This document shows, in pieces, positions 17,470 through 25,099 of a DNA stretch of 64,000 nt (position 1 is the stretch's first letter; every line of letters begins with the position of its first letter). The stretch lies in assembly GCA_017450605.1 (NCBI GenBank), contig JAFSTG010000039.1, positions 1 through 64,000 on the forward strand. Reading direction: 5' to 3'. Both the position numbers and the translations under genes were made by a program. The notes below the pieces were generated by a model. It saw nothing but the letters and a program-made list of their open reading frames with translations, was not told the DNA's origin and did not search any database. Source of the stretch: Paludibacteraceae bacterium (GTDB taxonomy: Bacteria; Bacteroidota; Bacteroidia; Bacteroidales; Paludibacteraceae).

Positions 17470-18443
17470 TTTTTCTTATCTTTAGGTTTATATAACTGTC
17501 TTACTGTCATTTTAGAGTATTCAGATGGTGGTATGCTGTCGTCGGTTATGGTGATATCGGCATGCAATTTTCTGGAATCGGTTACATACTGTTTGACAAA
17601 CAGATTGAGTTCGCTGATTGTAAGCGGTCCGCCGACAGATACCTCATGCCCGAGGTCGGTATAACGATAGATAGCAAAAGGCAGGTTGTATTTTTTTAAG
17701 CTTTTAACTATTGCATTTGAGCCATAAAAACCGGTGTTAAAAAGTTCTATTTTCTTATAAGTAACCACCTTATCAACGGTGCCATGGAAAAGCAATGTAG
17801 GTGCAGGCACAGAATAGTTCCACGAGGGCTTGCCTTTTCGCGAGAATATAGCGCCGCTATATGCTATAACAGCAGCAGGTTTCCATGCAGGAGGTAGAAC
17901 GGCTGCACAGTCAAGCTTGTTGCAACGGGCATAATCGGTCATTAGTGCTGTAATAGCACCGGCAGAAGAGCCTTCGATGATAACTTTCGAGGTATCGATA
18001 CCTAATGTTGCGGCATTTTCGCAGAGCCAAGCCACCGCAGCCGAACAATCCTCAACGGCGATATATATGGCATTTTCTAACAATTTGATAGTTTGCATTC
18101 CTACATTAGTTGCCCCACACAAACCAAGACGATAGTCGATAGCCACCGTCCGATAGCCTTCAGCTGCCAGCTGTCGGCAATAAGCTACATCCCACTTATT
18201 GGTTCTACTGCCGGCGGCAAACCCTCCACCAAAAATATGGATTACGGTGAAACCATTAGCTGCAGCAGCAGGCTGATAGATATCAAGATGAAGTACGGTA
18301 TCGTGCTTCGCATAGGCAAAGGTTTGTGGGCAGGGAAGAGAGTCCTGCTGATGCTGTTTGATGTCAGCAGATGTTTTCTGCCCGGCAAAAGTGGTGCTTA
18401 CACATACAAGCAAACAAATCAAAAAAGATATAATTCGTCTCAT
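17466..18443 (-). CDS. Secreted alpha/beta hydrolase (esterase-like)
   Basis: A 325-residue protein with a signal peptide (MRRIISFLICLLVCVSTTFA) and an alpha/beta-hydrolase fold of the BD-FAE/lipase-like type. The oxyanion segment is FGGGFAAG (His of HGGG replaced by Phe), the nucleophile elbow is GSSAG near residue 175, the acid is in FHGTVDKVV and the His in TDLGHEVS. The full triad suggests an active periplasmic or surface esterase. The substrate is unknown. The last 30 residues are basic (PKDKKK). It overlaps msrC by four bases. The 288-base gap upstream of it holds repeat element B, which points the other way. Confidence 0.82.
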   Translation of the reverse strand: MRRIISFLICLLVCVSTTFAGQKTSADIKQHQQDSLPCPQTFAYAKHDTVLHLDIYQPAAAANGFTVIHIFGGGFAAGSRTNKWDVAYCRQLAAEGYRTVAIDYRLGLCGATNVGMQTIKLLENAIYIAVEDCSAAVAWLCENAATLGIDTSKVIIEGSSAGAITALMTDYARCNKLDCAAVLPPAWKPAAVIAYSGAIFSRKGKPSWNYSVPAPTLLFHGTVDKVVTYKKIELFNTGFYGSNAIVKSLKKYNLPFAIYRYTDLGHEVSVGGPLTISELNLFVKQYVTDSRKLHADITITDDSIPPSEYSKMTVRQLYKPKDKKK

Positions 18444-18528
18444 TTATCACGATTTTGAATTGAACCCACAAAATTACACTTTATTTTATAAATACGCAAT
18501 ATTGTAGGCGATAGGGAGCTTAAATGAA

Positions 18529-18664
18529 GGTTGATTTGCAGAAGAAGAAAAAAAGTTGTATTTTTGTCAATCACTCGTTCTTGACAGGATGTAGACAGGA
18601 AGATGACAGGAGTGAGAGCCTATTAACATATTGTTATACAAACGATTATAATGAATTTTAAAAA
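18529..18664 (+). ncRNA. Repeat element copy B: promoter plus GACAGGA-repeat transcript
   Basis: This plus-strand element matches copy A (11816-11950, minus strand). The promoter is perfect: TTTG at 18535-18538, 20 bases, TATTTTTG at 18559-18566. The 40-bp block identical in both copies is 18573-18612, with GACAGGA at 18583, 18594 and 18605. The first GACAGG runs into ATGTAG, a start-stop pair. The last overlaps a 7-codon frame, 18603-18626. A second conserved feature is TTGTNATACAA near 18640. The dtd start at 18732 is 70 bases beyond, so this copy could be a dtd leader or a separate RNA. No intrinsic terminator is visible before dtd. Confidence 0.62.
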
Positions 18665-18731
18665 CACAAAAAAGTTAACATCAAATTTGTTAAATATCTA
18701 ATAGTAAAAACATTACAAGCAAACAACAACT

Positions 18732-19181
18732 ATGAGAGTAGTAGTACAACGGGTAAATTCAGCCTCAGTGAGTATAGAAGGCGAAGTGGTCGGCAAAATA
18801 GGCAAAGGTTTTCTTTTGCTTGTAGGTATCACTCACAGTGACACAGAGGCTGATGTTCGCTATATAGCAAAAAAAGTGGCACAAATGCGAGTATTTAGCG
18901 ATACAGAAGGTAAGATGAATCTGTCGCTTAGCGATATTAGCGATGCCTCCGTGCTTAGTATTTCGCAATTCACTCTATATGCCGACTGCCGCCACGGCAA
19001 TCGTCCGTCGTTTATAGAAGCAGCCCGACCTGATAAGGCCGAGCCGCTTTATGAATATTTCAACCGTCTGCTCAGCGATCAATACGGGTTACAAGTTCAA
19101 ACAGGTCGTTTCGGAGCCGACATGCAAGTCTCGCTTGTTAACGACGGTCCGGTAACTATCGTTATTGATAGCATATCATAA
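18732..19181 (+). CDS. dtd: D-aminoacyl-tRNA deacylase
   Basis: A 149-residue proofreading enzyme that hydrolyses D-aminoacyl-tRNA and glycyl-tRNA(Ala). It has the family N-terminus [21 protein letters not shown], the catalytic SQFTLYADC motif near residue 78 and the GxPS-equivalent Gly-Pro segment [12 protein letters not shown]. Length is normal. It is the only gene on the plus strand in this part, between two minus-strand blocks of the broken ATPase locus. It lies downstream of repeat element B and is closed by a bidirectional terminator. Confidence 0.96.
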   Translation: MRVVVQRVNSASVSIEGEVVGKIGKGFLLLVGITHSDTEADVRYIAKKVAQMRVFSDTEGKMNLSLSDISDASVLSISQFTLYADCRHGNRPSFIEAARPDKAEPLYEYFNRLLSDQYGLQVQTGRFGADMQVSLVNDGPVTIVIDSIS

Positions 19182-19214
19182 AAAAAGAATGTGCGTATGT
19201 CACATTCTTTTTTT
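19181..19214. terminator. Bidirectional terminator after dtd
   Basis: AAAAAAGAATGTG and CACATTCTTTTTTT form a 13-bp stem around a 7-base loop. It begins directly after the dtd stop codon and lies 18 bases before the convergent lipoprotein stop. Confidence 0.88.
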
Positions 19215-19231
19215 ACAAATGATGGTCAGGA

Positions 19232-19501
19232 TTAAAGTGTTATTCCGACGCAATCTGATTTTGATTTATCAATTTTCTTTCTTGTGAATGTGATATCACC
19301 TTCCTGAACTTGATTTTTTATTTCCTCAATCTTAGCATCTACATCATTCTTAGTACCATAAACATATACATGAGCGGATTGTGAAACGCCAAGTACGGAA
19401 TAAGTGTAAGCTACATCCCAGCATGCTTCTGTGTTACCACATGAAGTGGTTAGAGTAACCGAGCCCATTAAAACGGCTACAGCAATAATAAGTTTTTTCA
19501 T
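19232..19501 (-). CDS. Small lipoprotein of unknown function
   Basis: An 89-residue protein with a signal sequence ending in the lipobox LTTSCGNT. The mature part has two further cysteines (ACWDV and SDCVG) that could pair. A short beta-alpha-beta pattern (YTYSVLGVSQSAHVYVYG, then a charged helix VDAKIEEIKNQVQ) suggests a compact fold. The sequence matches no family I know. It follows the DUF2764 subunit by 85 bases in the same direction and could be read from the ATPase E promoter. Confidence 0.65.
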   Translation of the reverse strand: MKKLIIAVAVLMGSVTLTTSCGNTEACWDVAYTYSVLGVSQSAHVYVYGTKNDVDAKIEEIKNQVQEGDITFTRKKIDKSKSDCVGITL

Positions 19502-19586
19502 TTTAGTGTGTTTTTGTTTATATTATCCTACTCTATTTGTGGATTTTCGGTTCTTCCATGACATCGGGTTCAAGACAAGCCCTTTT

Positions 19587-20285
19587 TTATTCGAAATTCA
19601 CATCCTTTTTAAGGTCTGCTATCAGTTGGCGGAATATCTTTTCGCCTTGTTCGCGCGTGAGGTCGTCCCAGCGATGCAGTATCTCAGCCTGAAGATAATA
19701 AGCGAGCACATTGTCGAGTTCGAAATAGCGAAACAACGTTTCCTGCTCAAGCCAATTCCATCGTAATGCATCGATGTGTTTCTCCCGTTCGAGTAGATTT
19801 TCTATCTCTGTGAGTGCTATCATCTCTTTAAGGTCGGGCAAGAGCGCAACAAGATTTACATTGCGTGACATATTTCCTTTTCGCAGCAGTTGAGCCACTT
19901 CGTTGTCGCCTATCACGTATTTACTGACGTCGTAGCCATGCTTAAGACAAACAGTAGCCGCCAGCACATTATTCAGATTCATATTGAACTCATACCAAGC
20001 GCGCACAAATCGGTTGCGACTGTGCATACCTTGCTCGTAGAGCAGCTGAGTGCGGAAATCGTCTTCTGAGAGGCTTGTTTGGTGAAAGCGGTCGAGCACG
20101 GCATCGTCCTGCATAAGTGCTTTAATATCGGCATCGTCGCCACGCTTGCGGAGTTGGAGAATATATTGCCAATCGGCAGGAGTCATTTGCTCTTCGAGCA
20201 GTGCGAGCAAATCAGCCTCTTGCAGGGCAGTTTTCTTTCCCAACTGCAAGTCGTCGAGACCTGTTAACAGATAATGATATTGCAT
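19587..20285 (-). CDS. V-type ATPase-associated DUF2764 protein (subunit C-like)
   Basis: A 232-residue, largely helical protein that in Bacteroidota sits between V-ATPase E and A genes and is thought to fill the place of subunit C/d, the central-axle socket. The start MQYHYLLTGLDDLQLGKK and acidic helices with Trp and Leu (WQYILQLRKRGDDADIKAL) fit that family. It begins 11 bases after the end of subunit E, so they are co-transcribed. Subunit A, normally next, is displaced downstream by 2.7 kb. Assignment rests on length, position and sequence character. Confidence 0.82.
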   Translation of the reverse strand: MQYHYLLTGLDDLQLGKKTALQEADLLALLEEQMTPADWQYILQLRKRGDDADIKALMQDDAVLDRFHQTSLSEDDFRTQLLYEQGMHSRNRFVRAWYEFNMNLNNVLAATVCLKHGYDVSKYVIGDNEVAQLLRKGNMSRNVNLVALLPDLKEMIALTEIENLLEREKHIDALRWNWLEQETLFRYFELDNVLAYYLQAEILHRWDDLTREQGEKIFRQLIADLKKDVNFE

Positions 20286-20296
20286 AACCTTGCCAA

Positions 20297-20887
20297 TTAG
20301 TTGAACAACAATTCAACAAGTTCAGGACGCAGATATTGTTTGAAATATTCAACGAACTCGTTCTGCCCGAATGCCAATTTATAACCACCCTTCTTCGGTT
20401 CGATAGTGAAATTGGTTTTTATTCCGTTAACCTGTTTTATCTCTACGCCATGAGCAAGAAGTTCTTTAGCATTTGCTGCAAAGTAGTCTTTTAATGCCTT
20501 TGCGTCAGCAGTTTCAATAACCACCTCGTCGCCATTGGCTAATTTCTCGGTAAGTGTAAGTATAATCTTTTGCATGAATTTACCGTCGGCAACTGCTGCT
20601 TTCACCGAGTCGTTTGCTAACTTGTCACATATAAGGTTGGTTGCTTTGGTTTGCAAGGCTTGAACAGACTGTGCAGCATATAGTTGCAACTCAGCACGCG
20701 AATTTTTATCGCGTTCAGCTATTTTTCTTTCGGCGTCTGCCATGAGTTCATCAGCTTGTTTTTTTGCCTCAGCCACAATGGATTCAGCTTCTTTTTTAGC
20801 CTGCTCAACAATAGCGGCAGCCTCTTCCTTACCTTTCTCTACGCCTTCGGCGTAAATCTTGTCGGTTAACTCTTGAAGTGTATTCAT
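20297..20887 (-). CDS. V-type ATP synthase subunit E (peripheral stalk)
   Basis: A 196-residue peripheral stalk subunit. Residues about 15-75 are a charged, Ala-rich coiled coil (EAAAIVEQAKKEAESIVAEA) and the C-terminal globular domain ends VEYFKQYLRPELVELLF, as in the E family. The start at 20887 (MNTLQELTDK) is chosen because an in-frame ATG at 20947 lies at the very edge of the -7 box of the promoter at 20949-20980. First gene of the E-DUF2764 unit. Confidence 0.9.
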   Translation of the reverse strand: MNTLQELTDKIYAEGVEKGKEEAAAIVEQAKKEAESIVAEAKKQADELMADAERKIAERDKNSRAELQLYAAQSVQALQTKATNLICDKLANDSVKAAVADGKFMQKIILTLTEKLANGDEVVIETADAKALKDYFAANAKELLAHGVEIKQVNGIKTNFTIEPKKGGYKLAFGQNEFVEYFKQYLRPELVELLFN

Positions 20888-20948
20888 ATATTTTTTTAAT
20901 TTTGTTATCTTTGTTATAGCCGTTTTTGTTCGTTTTACTATCAGCATG

Positions 20949-20980
20949 CAAAATTAAGATTTTTTTTTGAAAAATGCAAA
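20949..20980 (-). promoter_or_regulatory. Promoter of V-ATPase E-DUF2764
   Basis: TTTG (20977-20980), 20 bases and TAATTTTG (20949-20956) on the minus strand match the consensus. It excludes the upstream start codon at 20947. Confidence 0.82.
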
Positions 20981-21121
20981 CTTCATTGATTTTTCAAAAA
21001 AAATATCTCATTCAGATAGAGAAAACTACAAACATTGATTATAGTTACCTTTCTCACAATAAATCTGCTACATCACATATAACATATAAATACACAAAAA
21101 AAATAAAAAATAAATTCAACA

Positions 21122-21153
21122 TTTGTCTGTAAACAAAAATTTTAGTAATTTTG
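21122..21153 (+). promoter_or_regulatory. Promoter of the restriction-modification pair
   Basis: TTTG (21122-21125), 20 bases and TAATTTTG (21146-21153) match exactly. The leader to the ATG at 21231 is about 70 bases. No small controller-protein gene is present between promoter and endonuclease, so timing control by a C protein is not expected. Confidence 0.82.
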
Positions 21154-21230
21154 CGAAATTGAAAAAGATCATTAGAATCCATATTGGCGGATTTTAATAG
21201 ATAACAACTACACAAAAAAGCTAATAAAGT

Positions 21231-22013
21231 ATGAACAAGTGGATACATTATAGCATACAATATGCTAATCAGCGTTCTTATCTTGACGATTTATTTCAAG
21301 TATATCCAACAATTCCTGAGGGGATAAGAGATATTGATATGACCAAATGGCATCAAGTGGAAGACGCCTTTCGTATTAGAGACAATAGATTGCTAATAGA
21401 AAGCCTATTACAATTAGATTTATTTCCAATAAAAGATAGTTATATTGCATATTTACGACGCGACCCTAAAGCAATTATGCGTAATCCACAAACCATTAAT
21501 CGGTTATGTGGAAGAATTTACGAGATGGGATTAACCAAATTATTTGAACGCTGTAGCGAACCCAAAGAGACGAACAGACAAATTGGACCACTTTTCAAAG
21601 ATTGGATTCGGTCAAAAGCTTTAGGAATCAGCCCCATTCCTATTAGTCAATTTATTAGTAGCACAAGTAATGCTATACTCGATGCCAGTGATGCTCAAAT
21701 GATGGATTTTGCTCGTGAGAAACTTAATTATAGGCACGATAAAGGTCTTGATTTTGTTGCTCGCTTTAATGGCAAATATGTGATAGGTGAAGCAAAGTTT
21801 CTTACTGACTTTGGTGGACATCAAAATGCACAATTTAATGACGCAATCAGTACAATTATAACTCCTCACGTCAAGGCTGTTAAGATAGCCATTCTTGATG
21901 GTGTATTATATATTCCAACTAACAACAAGATGTACAAGGCCATAACACGCACGTACTTCGATGAAAACATAATGAGTGCACTTGTTTTACGAGATTTTTT
22001 ATATCAATTGTAA
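21231..22013 (+). CDS. Type II restriction endonuclease, PD-(D/E)XK type
   Basis: A 260-residue protein whose core KGLDFVARFNGKYVIGEAKF gives the nuclease site D174...E187-A-K189, as in PD-(D/E)XK restriction enzymes. The remainder is helical and Arg-rich and matches no enzyme I can name with certainty; a Tsp45I-like relation is possible. The next gene is an adenine-type methyltransferase that starts in the last base of its stop codon (TAATG), so this is a type II system. Both genes are markedly more AT-rich than the neighbours, a sign of transfer. The recognition site cannot be read from sequence. Confidence 0.85.
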   Translation: MNKWIHYSIQYANQRSYLDDLFQVYPTIPEGIRDIDMTKWHQVEDAFRIRDNRLLIESLLQLDLFPIKDSYIAYLRRDPKAIMRNPQTINRLCGRIYEMGLTKLFERCSEPKETNRQIGPLFKDWIRSKALGISPIPISQFISSTSNAILDASDAQMMDFAREKLNYRHDKGLDFVARFNGKYVIGEAKFLTDFGGHQNAQFNDAISTIITPHVKAVKIAILDGVLYIPTNNKMYKAITRTYFDENIMSALVLRDFLYQL

Positions 22014-23047
22014 TGAAAAACATACTTATACATAGCGACAACATTGTAGGTTTGCAATATCTCTTAGATAATGGATATGCTGGTAAAATTGATTTAGTTT
22101 ATATTGATCCTCCTTTTGCTACAGGTGCTAATTTCACTATTACTGACGGACGTGCGTCAACAATCAGTAATTCTCGTAAAGGAGATATCGCCTATTCAGA
22201 CATTGTTCAAGGTAGAGATTTTATTAAATTTTTGCAAGAAAGACTATTGCTAATAAAAGACTTATTATCAGACAAAGGTTCTATTTATCTTCATATTGAC
22301 TATAAAATTGGGCATTATGTCAAAGTAATGATGGACGAGGTTTTCGGAATAGAAAATTTTCGTAACGACATTACTCGCATAAAGTGCAACCCCAAAAATT
22401 TTGAGCGTATTGGCTATGGCAACATTAAAGATATGATACTTTTCTATTCCAAGACCAATTCACCGATTTGGAATGAGCCTCGACAACCATATACGCAACA
22501 AGACATTGAAAAACTTTTCAGCAAGATTGATGAAAAAGGGCGAAGATATACAACTGTTCCCATACATGCACCGGGAGAAACAAATAACGGCGAATCAGCA
22601 AAACCTTTCAAGGGCATTTACCCTCCCAAGGGCAGACATTGGCGTACTGATGTAGCAACACTTGAGGAATGGGACAAAGAAGGTCTTATTGAGTGGTCTG
22701 AAAATGGTAATCCTCGTAAAAAAATATTTGCTGATGAACGCCAAGGTAAACGGGTACAAGATATTTGGGAATATAAAGATCCTATGTACCCTGTCTATCC
22801 AACAGAAAAAAATGCCGAATTATTAGAATTAATCATCCGAACATCATCGAATATGTGCAGCATAGTAATGGATTGTTTTGCAGGATCGGGTACAACGCTT
22901 AAAGCTGCCGAAAAATTAGGAAGACAATGGATAGGAATTGATCAATCGTCATTAGCAATCAACGCCATAAAAAACAAATTACAAATAGGAAGTAACGACT
23001 TATTTTCACAAGCAAATGAATGTCAGGTTATTGAATTAAATGGTTAA
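22013..23047 (+). CDS. Site-specific DNA methyltransferase, beta class
   Basis: A 344-residue DNA methyltransferase with motif IV DPPF at 32-35 before motif I FAGSGTT near residue 290, the beta-class order. DPPF with this order is most often N6-adenine specific, with N4-cytosine as the alternative. The middle part (about 120-250) carries the target recognition region, including PPKGRHWRTD and KRVQDIWEYKDP, which are typical of this methyltransferase group. It is translationally coupled to the upstream endonuclease and would protect host sites. Low G+C like its partner. It ends 55 bases before the convergent murF-alr gene. Confidence 0.93.
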   Translation: MKNILIHSDNIVGLQYLLDNGYAGKIDLVYIDPPFATGANFTITDGRASTISNSRKGDIAYSDIVQGRDFIKFLQERLLLIKDLLSDKGSIYLHIDYKIGHYVKVMMDEVFGIENFRNDITRIKCNPKNFERIGYGNIKDMILFYSKTNSPIWNEPRQPYTQQDIEKLFSKIDEKGRRYTTVPIHAPGETNNGESAKPFKGIYPPKGRHWRTDVATLEEWDKEGLIEWSENGNPRKKIFADERQGKRVQDIWEYKDPMYPVYPTEKNAELLELIIRTSSNMCSIVMDCFAGSGTTLKAAEKLGRQWIGIDQSSLAINAIKNKLQIGSNDLFSQANECQVIELNG

Positions 23048-23102
23048 TATCTTTAAAGCTGTTTATTTCTTCAATCTTCTTAATCAAATAGTACTAATTA
23101 CA

Positions 23103-24992
23103 TCACGCTTCGTAATAATAGATTCTCTTTACTCGGCGTGAGACTGATGTGAGAATTTCATAGGTTATGGTGCCTAATTTTTGAGCCAACTCACTTATTG
23201 GCAACTCATCGCCAAAAATCATAGCCACGTCGCCGGGTTGTGCATCGGTGTCAGTAACATCTATCATTGCCAGGTCCATACACACATTCCCAACCACCGG
23301 ACAGCGTTTTCCCCGAACAATAACTGAGCCACCATAGTTACCGAATCGCCGGTCGAAACCGTCGGCATAGCCAATAGGAATAACCGCTATACTGCGTTCT
23401 TCTTTCAGGAACGTATGACGGCCATACCCTATTGATTCGCCTGCTGCCACTTTCTTCACGCTAAGAAGCGTGGTTTTAAGAGTGCACACATTACGCAAAC
23501 GCGGTGCCTGCTCTTTCCGGTTTTCCACACCGTCGAGTGCAGAAAAGCCATACATACCTATACCTAAGCGACACATATCGAATTGATATTCTGAAAATCG
23601 TTCGATACCTGCCGAGTTGAGAATATGACGAAGGATGGGATATTGCAAAGCATTGCATAATAACTTAGCACAGTCGCCAAATAAGGCTATCTGTTGTCGT
23701 GTAAAATCGTCCCATGAAGGCTCATCGGCAGTTGCCAAATGCGAGAATACCGATTTTACCCGTACGGTTTGCTGTCGTTGCAGCGTTGTTATAAGTTGGG
23801 GTATATCAGCCAATTCAAAGCCCAAGCGATGCATACCGGAGTCAATTTTTATATGGATAGGATATTGTTCGAGTCCTGCTTTTTCCACTGCCTTTATAAA
23901 ATCATCAAGTGCTTGAAACGAATATATATTCGGCTCGGCATTATTCTCTATTATAGTTTGTAGCGCAGCAAGTTCAGGATCCATAACAATGACGGGCAGG
24001 TTAATGCCTGCCTGCCTTAGTTCGGCAGCCTCGTCAGCCACTGCAACAGCAAGATAATCGGCTAATTTATTATCTTGTAAGCAGCGACTTACCTCTACCG
24101 GTCCTGCGCCATAGGCAAAAGCCTTAACCATACACACAAGTTTAGTGGTTGGACGGAGGCAAGAGCGGAAATATCGCACATTATCAGCCAAGGCGGAAAG
24201 ATTGATTTGCATTACCGTCTCGTGTGTCTGAGTAAGCAGTTTATGCTGTATTGCCTCTTCGCTGTAACCAAGATAACGGAGCACTGCAGCGCAAGTGCGA
24301 AGGTTCTGATGCGTAGGGTCTTCTATCACTACCCGGCTATTACGGAACAGCAGCATTTTCTGAGCACGTTTCTCTTCGATGGAAGCAAAATTCTCGCCAT
24401 GCTCCTCACCAATATACGTAAGCACTCCGATGGTGGGTCGGATTATCTTTTCAAGCCGCTCCATCTCCCCCTTTTCAGATATACCAGCCTCAAAAATAGC
24501 CAACTGCGTCTTATCGTTGATTTGCCAGACCGAAAGCGGCACTCCTATCTGCGAATTATAACTCTTAGGTGAACGGGTTATATTATAGTCATCTTTTAGC
24601 AACTGATAGAGCCACTCTTTTACAACTGTTTTACCATTACTCCCCGTTATACCTATAACAGTCAGATTCGGATAAAGACTGCGCTTATACGCTGCTAACG
24701 TCTGAAGAGCTTGCAGTGGGTCTTCAACAAAGAGGACACAACAATCTTGTAGTTTGGCAATATCACCGGAGAACAGGGAATCGCGGGCAACGACGAATGC
24801 CCGCAATCCGCGTTTATATAAGTCAGCGACATACCGGGCGCCATCGTCTTTCGAAGTTCGGAGAGCAAAAAACAATGTCCCGGCAGGTGGAGTTTTCAGA
24901 GTCCGGGAGTCGGTAAGAAGGTAGTTGATATCTAAATCAATGCTAAAAGTGTTGTTGCACGATAAAACTTGTGCTATCAGAGAAATTTTCAT
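23103..24992 (-). CDS. Alanine racemase fused to a shortened MurF-like ligase domain
   Basis: A 629-residue fusion. Residues 1-255 are the N-terminal and part of the ATP-binding domain of MurF, including the P-loop GITGSNGKT (114-122) and FEAGISEKGEME. Residues 260-629 are a complete alanine racemase: PLP Lys290 in MVKAFAYG, the HSHLATA-type motif FSHLATADE, and Tyr/Cys regions SIGYGRHT and VCMDL. In related Bacteroidota the fusion is, from memory, about 820-830 residues, so roughly 200 are missing. The loss covers the end of the central domain and the whole C-terminal domain that binds the D-Ala-D-Ala substrate. The racemase should work; the ligase probably does not, which would require another murF. 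Promoter at 25019-25050. Confidence 0.9.
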   Translation of the reverse strand: MKISLIAQVLSCNNTFSIDLDINYLLTDSRTLKTPPAGTLFFALRTSKDDGARYVADLYKRGLRAFVVARDSLFSGDIAKLQDCCVLFVEDPLQALQTLAAYKRSLYPNLTVIGITGSNGKTVVKEWLYQLLKDDYNITRSPKSYNSQIGVPLSVWQINDKTQLAIFEAGISEKGEMERLEKIIRPTIGVLTYIGEEHGENFASIEEKRAQKMLLFRNSRVVIEDPTHQNLRTCAAVLRYLGYSEEAIQHKLLTQTHETVMQINLSALADNVRYFRSCLRPTTKLVCMVKAFAYGAGPVEVSRCLQDNKLADYLAVAVADEAAELRQAGINLPVIVMDPELAALQTIIENNAEPNIYSFQALDDFIKAVEKAGLEQYPIHIKIDSGMHRLGFELADIPQLITTLQRQQTVRVKSVFSHLATADEPSWDDFTRQQIALFGDCAKLLCNALQYPILRHILNSAGIERFSEYQFDMCRLGIGMYGFSALDGVENRKEQAPRLRNVCTLKTTLLSVKKVAAGESIGYGRHTFLKEERSIAVIPIGYADGFDRRFGNYGGSVIVRGKRCPVVGNVCMDLAMIDVTDTDAQPGDVAMIFGDELPISELAQKLGTITYEILTSVSRRVKRIYYYEA

Positions 24993-25018
24993 TATAGAGT
25001 GACTTTTAATTACGTTTG

Positions 25019-25050
25019 CAAAAGTAATATTTTTTTATTATTTGCACAAG
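25019..25050 (-). promoter_or_regulatory. Promoter of murF-alr fusion
   Basis: CTTG (25047-25050), 20 bases and TACTTTTG (25019-25026) on the minus strand. Its -33 box overlaps the dxs -33 box on the other strand. Confidence 0.75.
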
Positions 25051-25072
25051 TGAGAAATAAGTTGTATCTTTG
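25041..25072 (+). promoter_or_regulatory. Promoter of dxs-trkA-trkH
   Basis: TTTG (25041-25044), 20 bases and TATCTTTG (25065-25072) match exactly. The ATG at 25100 is only about 20 bases from the expected transcript start. Confidence 0.82.
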
Positions 25073-25099
25073 TGGCTTGAAGAAGTCTCTTTCTAAAAT

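Noticed and set aside
18573..18612. GACAGGA repeats as a small CRISPR array
   Set aside because: Units are 7 bases with 4-base gaps, and the whole block is identical in both copies. A CRISPR array has longer repeats and variable spacers, and no cas gene is nearby.
18573..18612. GACAGGATGT as a CsrA/RsmA binding site array
   Set aside because: The likeness to the CsrA consensus (ACARGGAUGU) is striking, but Bacteroidota are not known to have CsrA and none is in the window. Kept only as an analogy.
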